From assembly GCA_034440615.1 (NCBI GenBank), contig JAOTOM010002924.1, positions 15,001 to 79,000 of the forward strand: a stretch of 64,000 nucleotides of DNA. The letters are read 5' to 3'. How positions within the stretch are numbered: the first letter of the stretch is position 1; every line of letters starts with the position of its first letter. This document shows, piece after piece, positions 1-12,095 of this stretch. The position numbers and the translations under genes are program-made. This DNA comes from Ashinkailepas kermadecensis (lineage: Eukaryota > Arthropoda > Thecostraca > Neolepadidae). The notes under the pieces are model-generated. The model was not told the DNA's origin and did not search any database. It saw only the letters and a program-made list of their open reading frames with translations.

Positions 1-90
1 CGAGACTGGGGGAGCGCCGTAGCCCTCCGGCAACCCGGTCACTACTGCCGCCACCGCCGCCACCGCCAACAAGCGTCCAATCGTTGTCAT
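1..90 (-). CDS. 5' end of a secreted-protein gene (partial, runs off left edge)
   Basis: An ATG at 90 (minus strand) opens 30 codons that stay open to the window edge. The peptide begins MTTIGRLLAVAAVAAVVTGL, a basic n-region then an Ala/Val/Leu h-region and a small-residue c-region, as in a secretory signal peptide. It lies about 55 bp downstream of a TATA box, so the 5' UTR would be very short, as in many arthropod secreted or cuticular peptide genes. The mature protein is outside the window and no family can be named. Alternative: chance ORF in GC-rich DNA (the upstream CCACCGCC run encodes part of the hydrophobic stretch). Confidence 0.45.
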   Translation of the reverse strand, partial: MTTIGRLLAVAAVAAVVTGLPEGYGAPPVS

Positions 91-115
91 ATTGACGGCG
101 GGATGAAAGCGAAAC

Positions 116-149
116 TGGTGCCTGCTGATGAAGCGGCGGTGCCTTTATA
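116..149 (-). promoter_or_regulatory. TATA box and likely transcription start for the left-edge gene
   Basis: TATAAA reads on the minus strand from 149 to 144, inside GGTATAAAGG. An initiator-like CCAGTT lies near 118-113, about 31-33 bp downstream. The ATG at 90 follows about 27 bp later. Spacing agrees with a TATA-type RNA polymerase II core promoter. Confidence 0.4.
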
Positions 150-1522
<1,373 letters not shown>

Positions 1523-1929
1523 TTCTCCTCCGCCTTAGTCGCGCGACATGATATTGGATGATGACAATCGAATGATCTGAGATGACCTGAGATGACCTGA
1601 CGTGAGTGTTAAAAGGAAACATGTAGTGTCTCTTGTCATTTCCAGGGACTAAGTCAGGATCCCTATGTCGACCCAGTACGACCTCTGGTTACCTCATTAT
1701 GAGTTAAAATGCAAAGCTAAAGTTTGTTTCGGACTCTCCATGACGAAAGCTTTGAAACGGTGTTCTGCATTTAATCATAGCATACGCAGATCGGTTGTTC
1801 GAGGGGGTCTTTCAAGAACCTCCCCACCCCCATCCATTCGGCCCGGAGAAGGTGGATTCGCCTGGCGGCCCGGCGAGGGTTAAGTATCTACTAAGAATGT
1901 GTTGCCGGCGGACCGTCCCCAGTCAGCCG

Positions 1930-2118
1930 CAGACCGTTCGCCGGCAGCGCTGGACCGCCCGCCGGCAACGACGGATCATCTTCCAGCAGCTCTGGACCGT
2001 CCACCGGCAGCGGCGGACCGTCCACCAGCAGGGCTGGACCGTCCACCAGCAGCTCTGGACCGTCCACCAGCAGCGGCGGACCGTCCACCAGCAGCGCTGG
2101 ACCGTCCGCCGGCAGCGC
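1930..2118. repeat. 21-bp minisatellite
   Basis: About nine copies of a unit close to CTGGACCGTCCACCAGCAGCG. The period is a multiple of three, so several frames are open by periodicity alone. No gene is inferred. A duplicated GTAGTTCCACGGGTGGCA follows near 2258-2320. Confidence 0.9.
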
Positions 2119-2407
2119 TGGGGTAGTAATGCGGTGGTTTTCAATATGGTATTCGGAAGAGCTACCCAATTTTTCATGGTAATCGGGCCATGGTATATCT
2201 GGGAAAGGGTGGTAAACGGGCAAGGGTAACTATGCCGAAAAACTACGAATAAGCGAGGAGTAGTTCCACGGGTGGCATGGGGTGGTCATCTGTAGTTCCA
2301 CGGGTGGCAGGGGTGGTCATCTGCGCTCACCACCCATTAAACACTAAGACAGAGAGCTTACTCTGTTAAAGGTGGTCAAATATATTTTCAGTGCAGGGTT
2401 ACATAAC

Positions 2408-2652
2408 AAGTAGCTTCGTATCGCGACCATTATACGGGAGACCGGGGTAACTTGACAAGTAGCTTCGTATCGCGACCATTATATGGGAGACCGAGGTTAC
2501 ATGACAAGTAGCTTCGTATCGCGACCATTATACGGGAGACCGGGGTAACTTGACAAGTAGCTTCGTATCGCGACCATTATACGGGAGACCGAGGTTACAT
2601 GACAAGTAGCTTCATATCGCGACCATTATACGTGAGACCGTGGTTACATGAT
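2408..2652. repeat. 49-bp tandem repeat, 5 copies
   Basis: Unit starts AAGTAGCTTCGTATCGCGAC and ends in GGTAACTTGAC or GGTTACATGAC; starts at 2408, 2457 and 2506 fix the 49-bp period. Copies are nearly identical. Confidence 0.95.
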
Positions 2653-4056
2653 GGGTACCTCGATACAACGGCCTTCTCCGCCAAACGAAGGCTCGAGTTT
2701 CCAGAGTTGGCTCTTCGGCCCTCTCTATTTATATTCTACATATTAAGGATTTTCGCAGTGCTTCAAATGTGGTAAGTTTTTACTCATTTGCAGATGGTAC
2801 TGTCTTAACTATAACAACTACCACTGTCATAGTCTACTTGAATTACAAAATATAGTAAATTGACTAGGCAAAAAACACCACGGTATGTTTTCGTGTGAAT
2901 AATTTATCTTTAATTTAAATGCTGAGGAGACCGGTGATGGAATATTTTTCCGAAGCCATGTGATGATCTTCATATTGAAATAAATAGCTATTCCATGGGG
3001 CAATGCACAGCTGTGTAGAATATGTAGGTGTGATTATAGTTGAACATTTGACATTGGAGGGGGCGACCCTAGTTCCATGCTTAAAAAGTAACCGGATGTC
3101 AACCACCTCCCCTGTTCAAAAGGTTTTTTCTGATATCCCTTGAAAAGTCAACTCACTCCGCTCAAATCCTCAGAACAAGCACAAATCAATTAGATGTTGT
3201 ATTACTTGTATATCGTAATATTCAAGCCTGAACGCACGGTCATGGACCTGAACCATGTTGACCTCGGATAATGGCAACGTTCATGAGGAAAAGACGACCT
3301 CGTGAGAACATTCCAAGTTCACATTAGCCAAACATGTGCTAGAAGTTGTGGCAGAGGTGGTACACTTAACGACTGTTAGCGCCCTACCTGAATGCAATGG
3401 TAGCTGGAATACGCTGACAAAACCATGTCACCGTCTCCCGTGTGCGGTATTTTGTCACCTTCGCCAATGGAGAGGGATGGGGTGCGACACCAATATTTGA
3501 CATCATCAAATATTTCGTAGACCTCCACACACGGATTCAAGTGTTGGTACCTCCATGGTGCTAAAAACTTTGTTTTGGGGAGGAGCATTGAGCATGGGTC
3601 CCCAGAAATAATTACTCACTCCCCGATTCCAAAATTCAGGTTCCGCTTCTGGCTGCCCAGTACCCCAGTGGGATTAATAGAGCAAATTTTGGAGGGGTAG
3701 CTACCCCTCCCAAATTTGCTATATCAATCCCATACAAACATGGAAAATATCGCCTTGCATTGCATATGTGATTCATGAGTGCATAAAAATCAAAGCACAG
3801 AAGAAGACCCTCATGTTATTCATACCCAAGCGAAATGTAGTAGGACCTCGATCTTGAGGAAGTCCTCACGGGCTGAAGAGGTACCCATGAAGAACCGCTT
3901 TCCCCTGGAAGAAATTGGTGACGTCACCCCATACATGCAATCGCCGGGGAAGGTATGTCTCCGAGCCTCTTTTCGGGAGACGCACACCACTGAAATTCGA
4001 TGATACTGGTTGTAGCAAGGTGGCAATGTAACAGTCTTCCTGCCATGCCGGTAGTC
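2653..4056. other. No gene recognised
   Basis: Moderately AT-rich DNA with only short open frames. The one structure I see is the hairpin at 3669-3731. Confidence 0.5.
3669..3731. repeat. Fold-back hairpin (MITE-like remnant)
   Basis: Two arms of about 30 bp, containing AGCAAATTTTGGAGGGGTAG and its near-perfect reverse complement CTACCCCTCCCAAATTTGCT, meet head to head at 3700/3701 with almost no spacer. Flanks add GGGATT/AATCCC. Probably a small fold-back element or the collapsed ends of a DNA transposon. Confidence 0.65.
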
Positions 4057-4480
4057 ATAAAGTCATAAAGTCATAAAGTATTAAGGCTTAATAAGAGCCA
4101 CAGGGGCCCATCTGGGTTAAGCCTATCTAGAAAAGGTACTAGAATGTACATACTCCCACCCCAATCAATCCCTTATCCAAAGTTCCTAGGAAGCTATATA
4201 TCCCAGCCCATCTAACACCACTCACTTGCTACCGCCTAACACCCTCAATAATCACAAGCTCCTCCCATCACACCCATCGTGCCACCATAGACAACCTCAT
4301 CAGCATCACATCCCGAAGGAAGGTGCCGAATCCACTGCTAGGCACATCCCACAGAAATTCATAAAGCATTCAGACTTAATAAGAGACTCACTTGCTATTG
4401 CATAATACACTCAACAATTACAAACTCCTCCCATCATACCTATTGTGCTACCATAGACAATCTCATCAGTATAGTAGGCG
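4057..4480. repeat. Imperfect direct duplication preceded by (AGTCATAA)n
   Basis: TCATAAAG occurs in tandem near 4057-4080. A block with CTTAATAAGAG, CTCACTTGCTA, CACAAGCTCCTCCCATCA and CCATAGACAACCTCATCAG (4087-4310) recurs in diverged form at 4375-4475. Looks like two copies of an interspersed repeat of unknown class. Confidence 0.6.
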
Positions 4481-5395
4481 AAGTGCAACATTTTTGCAGC
4501 CCCTCAATCCCCAGATGTCTGTGATGAAACAATAACTTTGAAGCAAGATAATCCGGTGAAATAAAGCTTTCAACACTGGAAAAGGAAATGCAATAACCAT
4601 GAAGAGAACATCACCAGCAGCGTTGGTGCTTAAAAAAAAGCAAAATGGGCGTAGCCAAGCGAAAAAAGGTGGTGTTGCGCCTTGGGTTAGGCAATGTAAG
4701 CTTTGAGAAGCTGGTGTTGCAGAAGCCAAAGTTTGTGCTACATCTGCAATTCCTGCGACATTTTCCGCCCATGGGAATAACATCCTATCTACTTACGGTG
4801 GAACATTTTCCTTTCAGTTGTGTGCAAGGACGCGCGCGATTGTGGTCTTGATGGTGGGTTTCGATGCGAACAGTCCATTTTATGGGGGGAGGGGAGGGAG
4901 TTGTTGACGCCGTCGCCAGCATGTTGTCGCGTGGCCGCATATCGTGAGGCCCTCGGGTCACACGATATGGCCGTATCGCATCGCATCTCTACTGCATGAC
5001 TATTCGGTCTGTACCGCTCGGCGCAAGAACATCGTTGTCGTGGGAAGACTCCAGGCGCACACGGTGGCGATGACACCCGCACCAACATGGGGCCACGGTC
5101 GCATACCGAACCGCTCGACCGGCAACAGTGGGTCAGTGTTTAGTGGGCAGCGCGATAGCTGAAGGAACGCCGACACACACGCCGGAGTGGCCGCCTGATA
5201 CGGTGGTCACGAAACGGTGTCAGCACATGGAGCCGGCCAGACCTGATGCCCGGTCTTAATCTCTTTATCTGAGCCGATCAGACTGGTTTCGACCTCCCGC
5301 GCGTTCGTGTCTCGGAGTCGGCAAACGTCTGCACTGCGGCCGACACTACTCAGGCCGACACGGCCTGTGAACTCGTGTCGTGTCGTGCGGCGACG
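4481..5395. other. No gene recognised
   Basis: Several 60-105-codon frames exist on both strands, but none has a recognisable domain, signal peptide or splice structure. Confidence 0.45.
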
Positions 5396-5917
5396 CTGGC
5401 GCCCCCTGGGCCGGTCCCAGCCGCCGCCGTGGCCGTTGACGCCCTCTGGGCTGCTCCCAGCCGCCGCCGTGGCCACTGACGCCCCCTGGGCCGGTCCCAG
5501 CCGCCGCCATGGCCGCTGGCGCCCCCTGGGCCGGTCCCAGCCGCCGCCATGGCCGCTGACGCCCCCTGGGCCGGTCCCAGCCGCCGCCATGGCCGCTGAC
5601 GCCCCCTGGGCCGATCACAGCCGCCGCCATGGCCGCTGACGCCCCCTGGGCCGGTCCCAGCCGCCGCCGTGGCCGCTGACGCCCCCTGGGCCGGTCCCAG
5701 CCGCCGCCATGGCCGCTGACGCCCCCTGGGCCGGTCCCAGCCGCCGCCATGGCCGCTGACGCCCCCTGGGCCGGTCCCAGCCGCCGCCATGGCCGCTGAC
5801 GCCCCCTGGGCCGATCACAGCCGCCGCCATGGCCGCTGACGCCCCCTGGGCCGATCACAGCCGCCGCCATGGCCGCTGACGCCCCCTGGGCCGGTCCCAG
5901 CCGCCGCCGTGGCCGCG
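5396..5917. repeat. 40-bp GC-rich minisatellite, about 13 copies
   Basis: Unit contains GCCCCCTGGGCCGGTCCCAG then CCGCCGCCATGGCCGCTGAC, repeated with exact 40-bp period. Long Gly/Arg/Pro/Ala-rich frames over it on both strands are periodicity artefacts. The flank 5918-6360 is CpG-rich, without a gene I can support. Confidence 0.95.
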
Positions 5918-6377
5918 GCGTCACCACGCCCGTCACGGGGAAAGCCAACCAACGACTGCCACGTGTCGTTTCTGAACGTGCGCGGCCGTTGGAGGGGGGG
6001 GGGGGCGGCGGTCTGACCCGGCCGACCACGGCGGCTGCGGCGGCGGACGCAGCTCCCAGCCGATCTCTCCTCTGCGGCTCGGCGCTGTTCGCGGCCGGGC
6101 CGGCCCGGGCGTTGCGTGGGCGGTCGGCGCTCTGGGCTAACTACCGTGAACTGGGCCGGGGCGGGGTGCGCCGAGAGCGACGGCAGTGTCGCCACCGGCC
6201 GCCGGAACGGCCAGACTGTCGGCATCGCAGACCACCGGGTCGACACCGGCGGCGACACCGGTCGAGCTCCAGGTGGCGTCGGGTCGCCGGGGTCACGGGC
6301 GTCGGCGCCGCGGGCCATAAGGTCACGGCCGATGGCGGTTGGGGTTACGCGGTCATGGCCGACGAACAGGGAGGCCA

Positions 6378-6495
6378 TTGGTCAGTCAGCGTATGGTTAG
6401 CAAGCGTATGGTCAGTCAGCGTATGGTTAGTAAGCGTATGGTCAGTCAGCGTATGGTTAGTCAGCGTGTGGGTAGTCAGCGTATCATTAGTTAGC
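6378..6495. repeat. 30-bp GTCAGTCAGCGTATGGTTAG-type repeat
   Basis: About four diverging copies alternating GTCAGTCAGCGTATG with GTTAGTAAGCGTATG. Confidence 0.9.
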
Positions 6496-6766
6496 ATACG
6501 CTGTCATATATATTAGTCGTATACATTAGTCGTATATATAAGGTCAGTGTACGGGGTCGGTGGGGTGCCGTCACCTGCTCGGAGGACTCGCTCTCTATTT
6601 GCCAGGCTCCGCCAATCAGTGACGTCCCGTCACCTTTCTGGGCGGAGCATCGCGAGGCCTGCTACCATCGTTGTCGACGCGGTGGGATATCCTCTCGGAG
6701 ACGCATGCGTCGCTGTGTATCCCAACGCACACTCCTCCGGTCACAGCTTTGAGAGCAACGACTTCA

Positions 6767-6850
6767 CGCACGAGAGCCCCAACTAGCCCACGAGAGCCCC
6801 AACTAGTCCACGAGAGCTCAACTAGCCCACGAGAGCCCCAACTAGCCCAG
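6767..6850. repeat. 19-bp tandem repeat
   Basis: About four copies of CCCACGAGAGCCCCAACTA, with small length variants. Confidence 0.9.
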
Positions 6851-8149
6851 TGTGGGTTTGACGCACAACAAAGCTCCATGACACTGCCTGGATAGTCCTA
6901 TCGTCGACCATACGTGGTGGTTTGATCACCCCGCCGGGGAGCATTTCGTCTCGTATTTGATGTCGGAGCCAAAGGAGGAAAATTCAAGGACCGGGAGCCG
7001 GGTCAGAGAGGAGCGGCGGGCTTTTACACTGGTCTTTGGGATATGTGCAGCTGGTTTGTACGTAGGCGTAAGGTGTATATTTGTACATATATGACCCACC
7101 CTAAGCCGAGATGACCACTACCAGCTGCTTTATTACACTTCAATATTTGGACCAGTTTTCAGTCTTTGTGAGGCGGAACTAAGTACCCGAGACGGACAAT
7201 AGTATTGAAATTAACGGTAAAATTCACGAGTCAGACGATGAAGTATATTTTATTTCAAATGAATAAGTACGACACAAGGCCTTGGCTTCCGCTCAATTGC
7301 AGTATCTCCCAGAGGCTTTCAGTTGGTAAATGTGGAGCCGATTTATTTAAACGCTGAGCCCGCGCACGTCATTGGATTGCTTAAGGCTTCTTTAATAAGT
7401 TTCAAAAGCGTTAGAATATCAGAATGAAATGAGGCGGAGCTTCAAACAATTCATTGTACAACGTCCTACAAAAGCTTCTCCCACATTCATTGAGGCGCTG
7501 TAGAGACAGTGGTTCCAAAGTTGAACCTCCTTTTTCATTAGGTGGCTGCAGTACGTTTCTGTAAGTAGAAAAATAAGAAAATCAGCAAACATAAAATACG
7601 AAGGTATGATGAAATATTAACAGGTTTTAAATATGGCACCGCCGACTTTGGCCACTTTGAACGCGCCTGGAAGATCACCAATACGAGACACCTTAAACAA
7701 CCACATGACAATCGTCAGAGGCGTAGAAACGTCTCATAAAGTGTGGGTGGGGGCAAAACCCCTACAGCGTCCTACGCCGACGAGGCGCTGCCACACACGT
7801 GCTGTCCGGCGGTCACGCTGCAATGGTTGCCCAGCCGCTCTGGCACAACATCGTTCCTGCGTGAAGTGAACAGCGCGGCCACGCCCACCTTCCGCCAGCT
7901 TCGAATGAACAATTCACAACACACTCGCAGGCCACACAAAGGAGACCGGCGAGCCACCCTGGCTCTCATCACTTCGTGTTTCGTGGCTGTGCGCCCACCA
8001 GAGCCGCGTCAGACTGTGGGTCAGAGGTCACGTAGGCCCCGCGGCTCTGAGGTAGCTCCTTCCATGGGTACTCGGGTCTGGTAGACCGGAGACTGCTGTT
8101 CCCTGATGGATTGATGCACCCAGGAATGCGCGGCTGGTCAAAAAAAGAA
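6851..8149. other. No gene recognised
   Basis: Open frames near 7630-8080 have no recognisable domain and no convincing splice signals. Confidence 0.45.
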
Positions 8150-8322
8150 GAAGAACCTTGGGTTCTTTTACGACGCATTCAACCGCTAGGTAATATAGCG
8201 TCGTCAACCTTTCACGCCGATTGGTCGCGGGCAGACTCGGTAAATTCCGTCGGTCGTGAGATTCGAACCACAATCTTGCGATCAAGAGTCCGACGCTCTA
8301 CCAACTGAGCTACCGCGGCCCC
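8150..8322 (-). mobile_element. SINE, tRNA-Lys-like head (family A)
   Basis: Read on the minus strand from 8322: a tRNA-like head with A box TAGCTCAGTTGGTAGAGC, a seven-base loop CTCTTGA that would place anticodon CUU (Lys), and B box GGTTCGAATC. The body contains CGCGACCAATCGGCGTGA, and the 3' hairpin module is CGACGC...GCGTCGTAAAAG. The tail is CTTCTTC-like. It is a tRNA pseudogene derivative, not a functional tRNA: the body follows without the tRNA 3' acceptor half. Second copy at 43208-43462. Confidence 0.85.
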
Positions 8323-9439
8323 GCGCGGCTGGTCAAAAAGTGTTGATTTGTAAGCAACGCCCCCTGCGATACCAGGCGGACGGACGACTGCAGCTTTTCT
8401 TCCATTTTGTGCCTCGCAGTTAAGCAAGCTATTTTTGAACGAGAGTAGCAATGACAAACCATCAGGTGCATGCACACGTAACCGTGCAACATTCCGACAT
8501 GTGGCTTGGAAGAAATAGCCATTTAAACACGGCGCGCAGCGTGTGGCACCATTACTTTCGCTGTGCACTTTGCCACTTGCACCTTTTGACCTCCGACTAC
8601 TCCGCATAGTCTAGCCTGTAGCCTTGAAATGAAATGAACGCTGTTGTTGTTGGAACATGGTACCGTTAAGCGTTACTTTATCGATATCATCATCCCACAA
8701 AATTAAGATTCTCAGAACACCCAGAAAATCGGAAGAAACCGCATACATCAATAAATAATCGTGCATTAGCTGAAACCAACTACTTACCATCCATGGGCTT
8801 GCTGGTGGTGCATGGCAATTTCGCATTATTCACAAAGAAGTGTGAGGAGCTGAATGCTGAGCAGATTCCGTCGCAAGGCTGTGTGAGCGACATCACGCCC
8901 GTCAAAATCGCAAACAACTGAAACAATTCGTTCGTGCATATATTTGACACACCAAAACAAGCTATAAAACCACAAGATAATGTGTGGTAGAATGTGACAA
9001 AAACGCCGGAGTTAAAACAGATTTTAAAATCTGTCCGGCGAAAACAAAATCCATGTTCACCGATGTGGCTTCCACCCGTGCGGTCTCACAAGCGGCCAGC
9101 CGGCTAAAACTCTATAAATTGACATGCGCGGTACAAACATGGCATAAATGCAGGTGATGATGAAACGCATGCACAACCGCTCTTAAAACCCACACATTCG
9201 ACAACTCCGCCGGAACGCCCCCCCCCCCTCCCACTGCGCGCACACCCACGGCAATCACACCACCCATGGCGAGCGAGACGCAAAACTTGTACACACAAAA
9301 CCACCGCCATTGTTCACAGCAAAGCCCACCTCGAGCCGGCACTCGCAAGCGACACCTCCAGCCAGTGACGCTATCCGACTGACAACACGATGAGGTAGTG
9401 GAAAACGGCCCACACAGAGCGCGTGTAAGTCGGGGCACG
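8323..9439. other. No gene recognised; small palindrome near 9020
   Basis: ACAGATTTTAAAATCTGT near 9020 is a perfect 18-bp palindrome between CGCCGG and CCGGCG arms. Nothing else stands out. Confidence 0.45.
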
Positions 9440-9702
9440 GCCGTGAAGCTGACGACACGGCCGTCAAGCTGACGACACAGCCGTGAAGCTGATGACGCGG
9501 CCGTGAAGCTGACGACACAGCCGACAAGCTGACGACACAGCCGTGAAGCTGACGACACAGTCGTCAAGCTGACAACTCAGCCGTCAAGCTGACGACATGG
9601 CCGTCAAGCTGACGACACAGCCGTCAAGCTGACGACACGGCCGTGAAGCTGACGACACAGTCGTCAGCCTGACTACACAGTCGTTAAGCTGACGACACGG
9701 CC
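9440..9702. repeat. 20-bp minisatellite
   Basis: About 13 copies of a unit close to GCCGTGAAGCTGACGACACG, with GTC/GTG and CAG/CGG variants. Confidence 0.95.
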
Positions 9703-9715
9703 CGGACGGGACCCT

Positions 9716-10157
9716 GCCGCCGTCAGCCGACACGGACCGTCAGCCGACACGGACCGTCAGCCGACACGGACCTGTCAGCCGACACGGGCCGTCAGCCGAC
9801 ACGGACCGTCAGCCGACACGGACCGTCAGCCGACACGGACCGGCAGCCGACACGGACCGTCAGCCGACACGGACCGTCAGCCGACACGGACCGTCAGCCG
9901 ACACGGACCGTCAGCCGACACGGACCGTCAGCCGACACGGACCGTCAGCCGACACGGACCGTCAGCCGTCAGCCGTCAGCCGACACGGACCGTCAGCCGA
10001 CACGGACCGTCAGCCGACACGGACCGTCAGCCGACACGGACCGGCAGCCGACACGGACCGTCAGCCGACACGGACCGTCAGCCGACACGGACCGTCAGCC
10101 GACACGGACCGTCAGCCGTCAGCCGACACGGACCGTCAGCCGACACGGACCGGCAGT
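9716..10157. repeat. 17-bp minisatellite
   Basis: About 25 copies of GTCAGCCGACACGGACC, with occasional six-base GTCAGC insertions. Confidence 0.97.
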
Positions 10158-10427
10158 CCCACCACACCGCCGACGGCCGTGACCGCCGCAGTCACGACCG
10201 CCAAAGGTGCGCACCACGGCCGCCGAGTGGGTGCCCGACTGTGCACAGCCTCAGACGCGGAGCGGCCGCCGCCGGAGTCGGACGTGCGGCGTCATGCGGT
10301 CGGCGAGACGCCAGCTGGGCACCGGGCGGCCCCGCCTCACACCATGCCGTCCAGAGGGTCACCTGTGCCGTCAGCAGGACAGAGCGTGGCTAGTCGTGAT
10401 GCACGCGCACAGGGTCACCTGACATCC

Positions 10428-10855
10428 GTCCAGAGGGTCACCTGACATCCGTCCAGAGGGTCACCTGACATCCGTCCAGAGGGTCACCTGACATCCGTCC
10501 AGAGGGTCACCTGACATCCGTTTAGAGGGTCGCCTGACATCCGTCCAGAGGGTCACCTGACATCCGTCCAGAGGGTCACCTGACATCCGTCCAGAGGGTC
10601 ACCTGACATCCGTCCAGAGGGTCACCTGACATCCGTCCAGAGGGTCACCTGACATCCGTCCAGAGGGTCACCTGACATCCGTCCAGAGGGTCACCCGACA
10701 TCCGTTTAGAGGGTCACCTGACATCCGTCCAGAAGGTCACCTGACATCCGTTTAGAGGGTCACCTGACATCCGTCCAGAGGGTCACCCGACATCCGTTTA
10801 GAGGGTCGCCTGACATCCGTCCAGAGGGTCACCTGACATCCGTCCAGAGGGTCAC
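10428..10855. repeat. 23-bp minisatellite
   Basis: About 18 copies of a unit made of GTCCAGAGGGTCACCTGACA plus TCC. Diverged units trail on to about 10990. Three adjacent arrays of 20-, 17- and 23-bp units (9440-10990) share the words GACGAC, GACACGG and GTCACC but are distinct families. Confidence 0.97.
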
Positions 10856-11189
10856 CTACCCTACCGACACCACTCCAGATGGTCACCTGTCGCAACATCC
10901 GTCCAAAAGGTCACCTGTCCCGACATCCTCCCAGAGGGTCACTTGTCCCTCCCCCTTCTAGAGGGTCGCCTGTCCCACCGACACCCGCCGTCCGTGAAGC
11001 GAATGTTTGAACTCCGAGGTCAATGATACATTTTTCGTGGAAAAGGATGGAACATACCACTCGTTGAATACTGAATCGACACCGTTCCCCACGAAATGTG
11101 TACATCATGATGATAGATGCGTGCTTAGACAGTCTGTATTTCGAGCTTAAAACAGCTTTGTGGTCGCAACTTCACAACTATCATGTTCG

Positions 11190-11365
11190 TGGTCATTATT
11201 ACGGATAGTGAAACACCCCATTCCACGATACATTCCAACTCATTGATGCATTCCAATAAACATCCCATGATACAATTCCTTATTATGGACAGTGAAACAC
11301 CCACATCCTGTGATACAATTCCTTGTTATAGACGGGGAAACAGCGACACCTCATGATACAATTCC
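11190..11365. repeat. Diverged tandem repeat (GATACAATTCC motif)
   Basis: Three to four imperfect copies around GTGAAACACCC...GATACAATTCCTTATTATGGACA at roughly 55-65-bp spacing. The surrounding 10990-11636 shows no gene. Confidence 0.65.
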
Positions 11366-11636
11366 GGGTAAATTACTCCCTACGGTGTGGTCTTCTACAC
11401 AATTATCCCTTAACGCAATGAAAAGTCGCCAGAAATAGCCAATTGTTTCCTGATCGAGTTTACTGAAGCTTAAAGAATAATAGAAATGGCGAGCTGGTGG
11501 CGAATTTCGACATCCCACTGTACTCTGCTTGGCATCATGCATTACATATGTGACGGCACACATGTAAACATTATTTTATCCCTGACCGAGGTGCTTCAAG
11601 CCCATTAGAATTTGGCTGTTTCCCTGAACCCGGGCC

Positions 11637-11721
11637 TCTTCGCCCGCGACCAATCGGCGTGGAGATTGGCGACGCTATATGACTCAAGGGTCGACGTGTC
11701 GTAAAACCAATAGCCAACCAA
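11637..11721 (+). mobile_element. 5'-truncated SINE (family B) with 15-bp target duplication
   Basis: An 85-bp piece of the family-B body and 3' hairpin (CGCGACCAATCGGCGTG ... GTCGACGTGTCGTAAAACC, then CCAATAGCCAACCAA). It is flanked by perfect 15-bp direct repeats CCCTGAACCCGGGCC at 11622-11636 and 11722-11736. The tRNA-like head is missing, as expected for incomplete reverse transcription. It lies 50 bp beyond the apparent 3' end of LIN54. Confidence 0.9.
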
Positions 11722-11770
11722 CCCTGAACCCGGGCCCACGCAAGCCACACACCAAGTCGAACAAATCCGC

Positions 11771-12095
11771 TCAGCCGGACGGGCTGTTCCCCGTTTCTAA
11801 TCCTCCGACACGTGGCTTGTGCCTACTCTGAACACCTGGCACCCCGTCAGCGCGTGGAGCCCGGCCCGACCCCGGCCGGCACCGCCTGCTGCCCGCTCCT
11901 GCTGCCACGGCTCTCGCCGCGGTCGGAGCCGCGCGCGCCTCACCTCGCCGCGAGCCGTAGTCGATGATTTGCGAGATGCAGCGGCCGAACTCGTTGAGGA
12001 CGCGCAGCTCGGGCTCGCCCGGCTCGCACGACTCGGCCATCAGACACTGGAGGGTGGCGTCGATCACGTCCTGGGTCACCCGCACCAGCGGCGAC
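11771..12095 (-). CDS. lin54: LIN54 exon 12 (C-terminal helices)
   Basis: Acceptor TTTTCCAG|GTCGCC. Encodes [50 protein letters not shown], matching the conserved LIN54 C-terminus (EEFGRCLMSVI in vertebrates). The frame stays open for about 55 more Ala/Gly/Arg-rich codons to a stop at 11771. A strong donor, CGGCGAG|GTGAGG at 11944/11943, suggests the real exon may end there with a tiny last exon outside what I can recognise. The core to 11944 is near certain; the tail is not. Confidence 0.85.

Noticed and set aside
5346..6378. Gly/Arg/Pro-rich frames of 150-230 codons
   Set aside because: They follow the 40-bp minisatellite in several frames on both strands, with unit-boundary frame rotation.
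7633..8084. Possible exon (GKTPTASYADEALPHTCC)
   Set aside because: No match to a known family, no phase-consistent partner exons and no codon bias that I can defend.
8240..8325. Functional tRNA-Lys gene
   Set aside because: The tRNA-like head runs straight into a SINE body, and the acceptor stem cannot close with the following sequence; a second copy with the same body exists at 43208.
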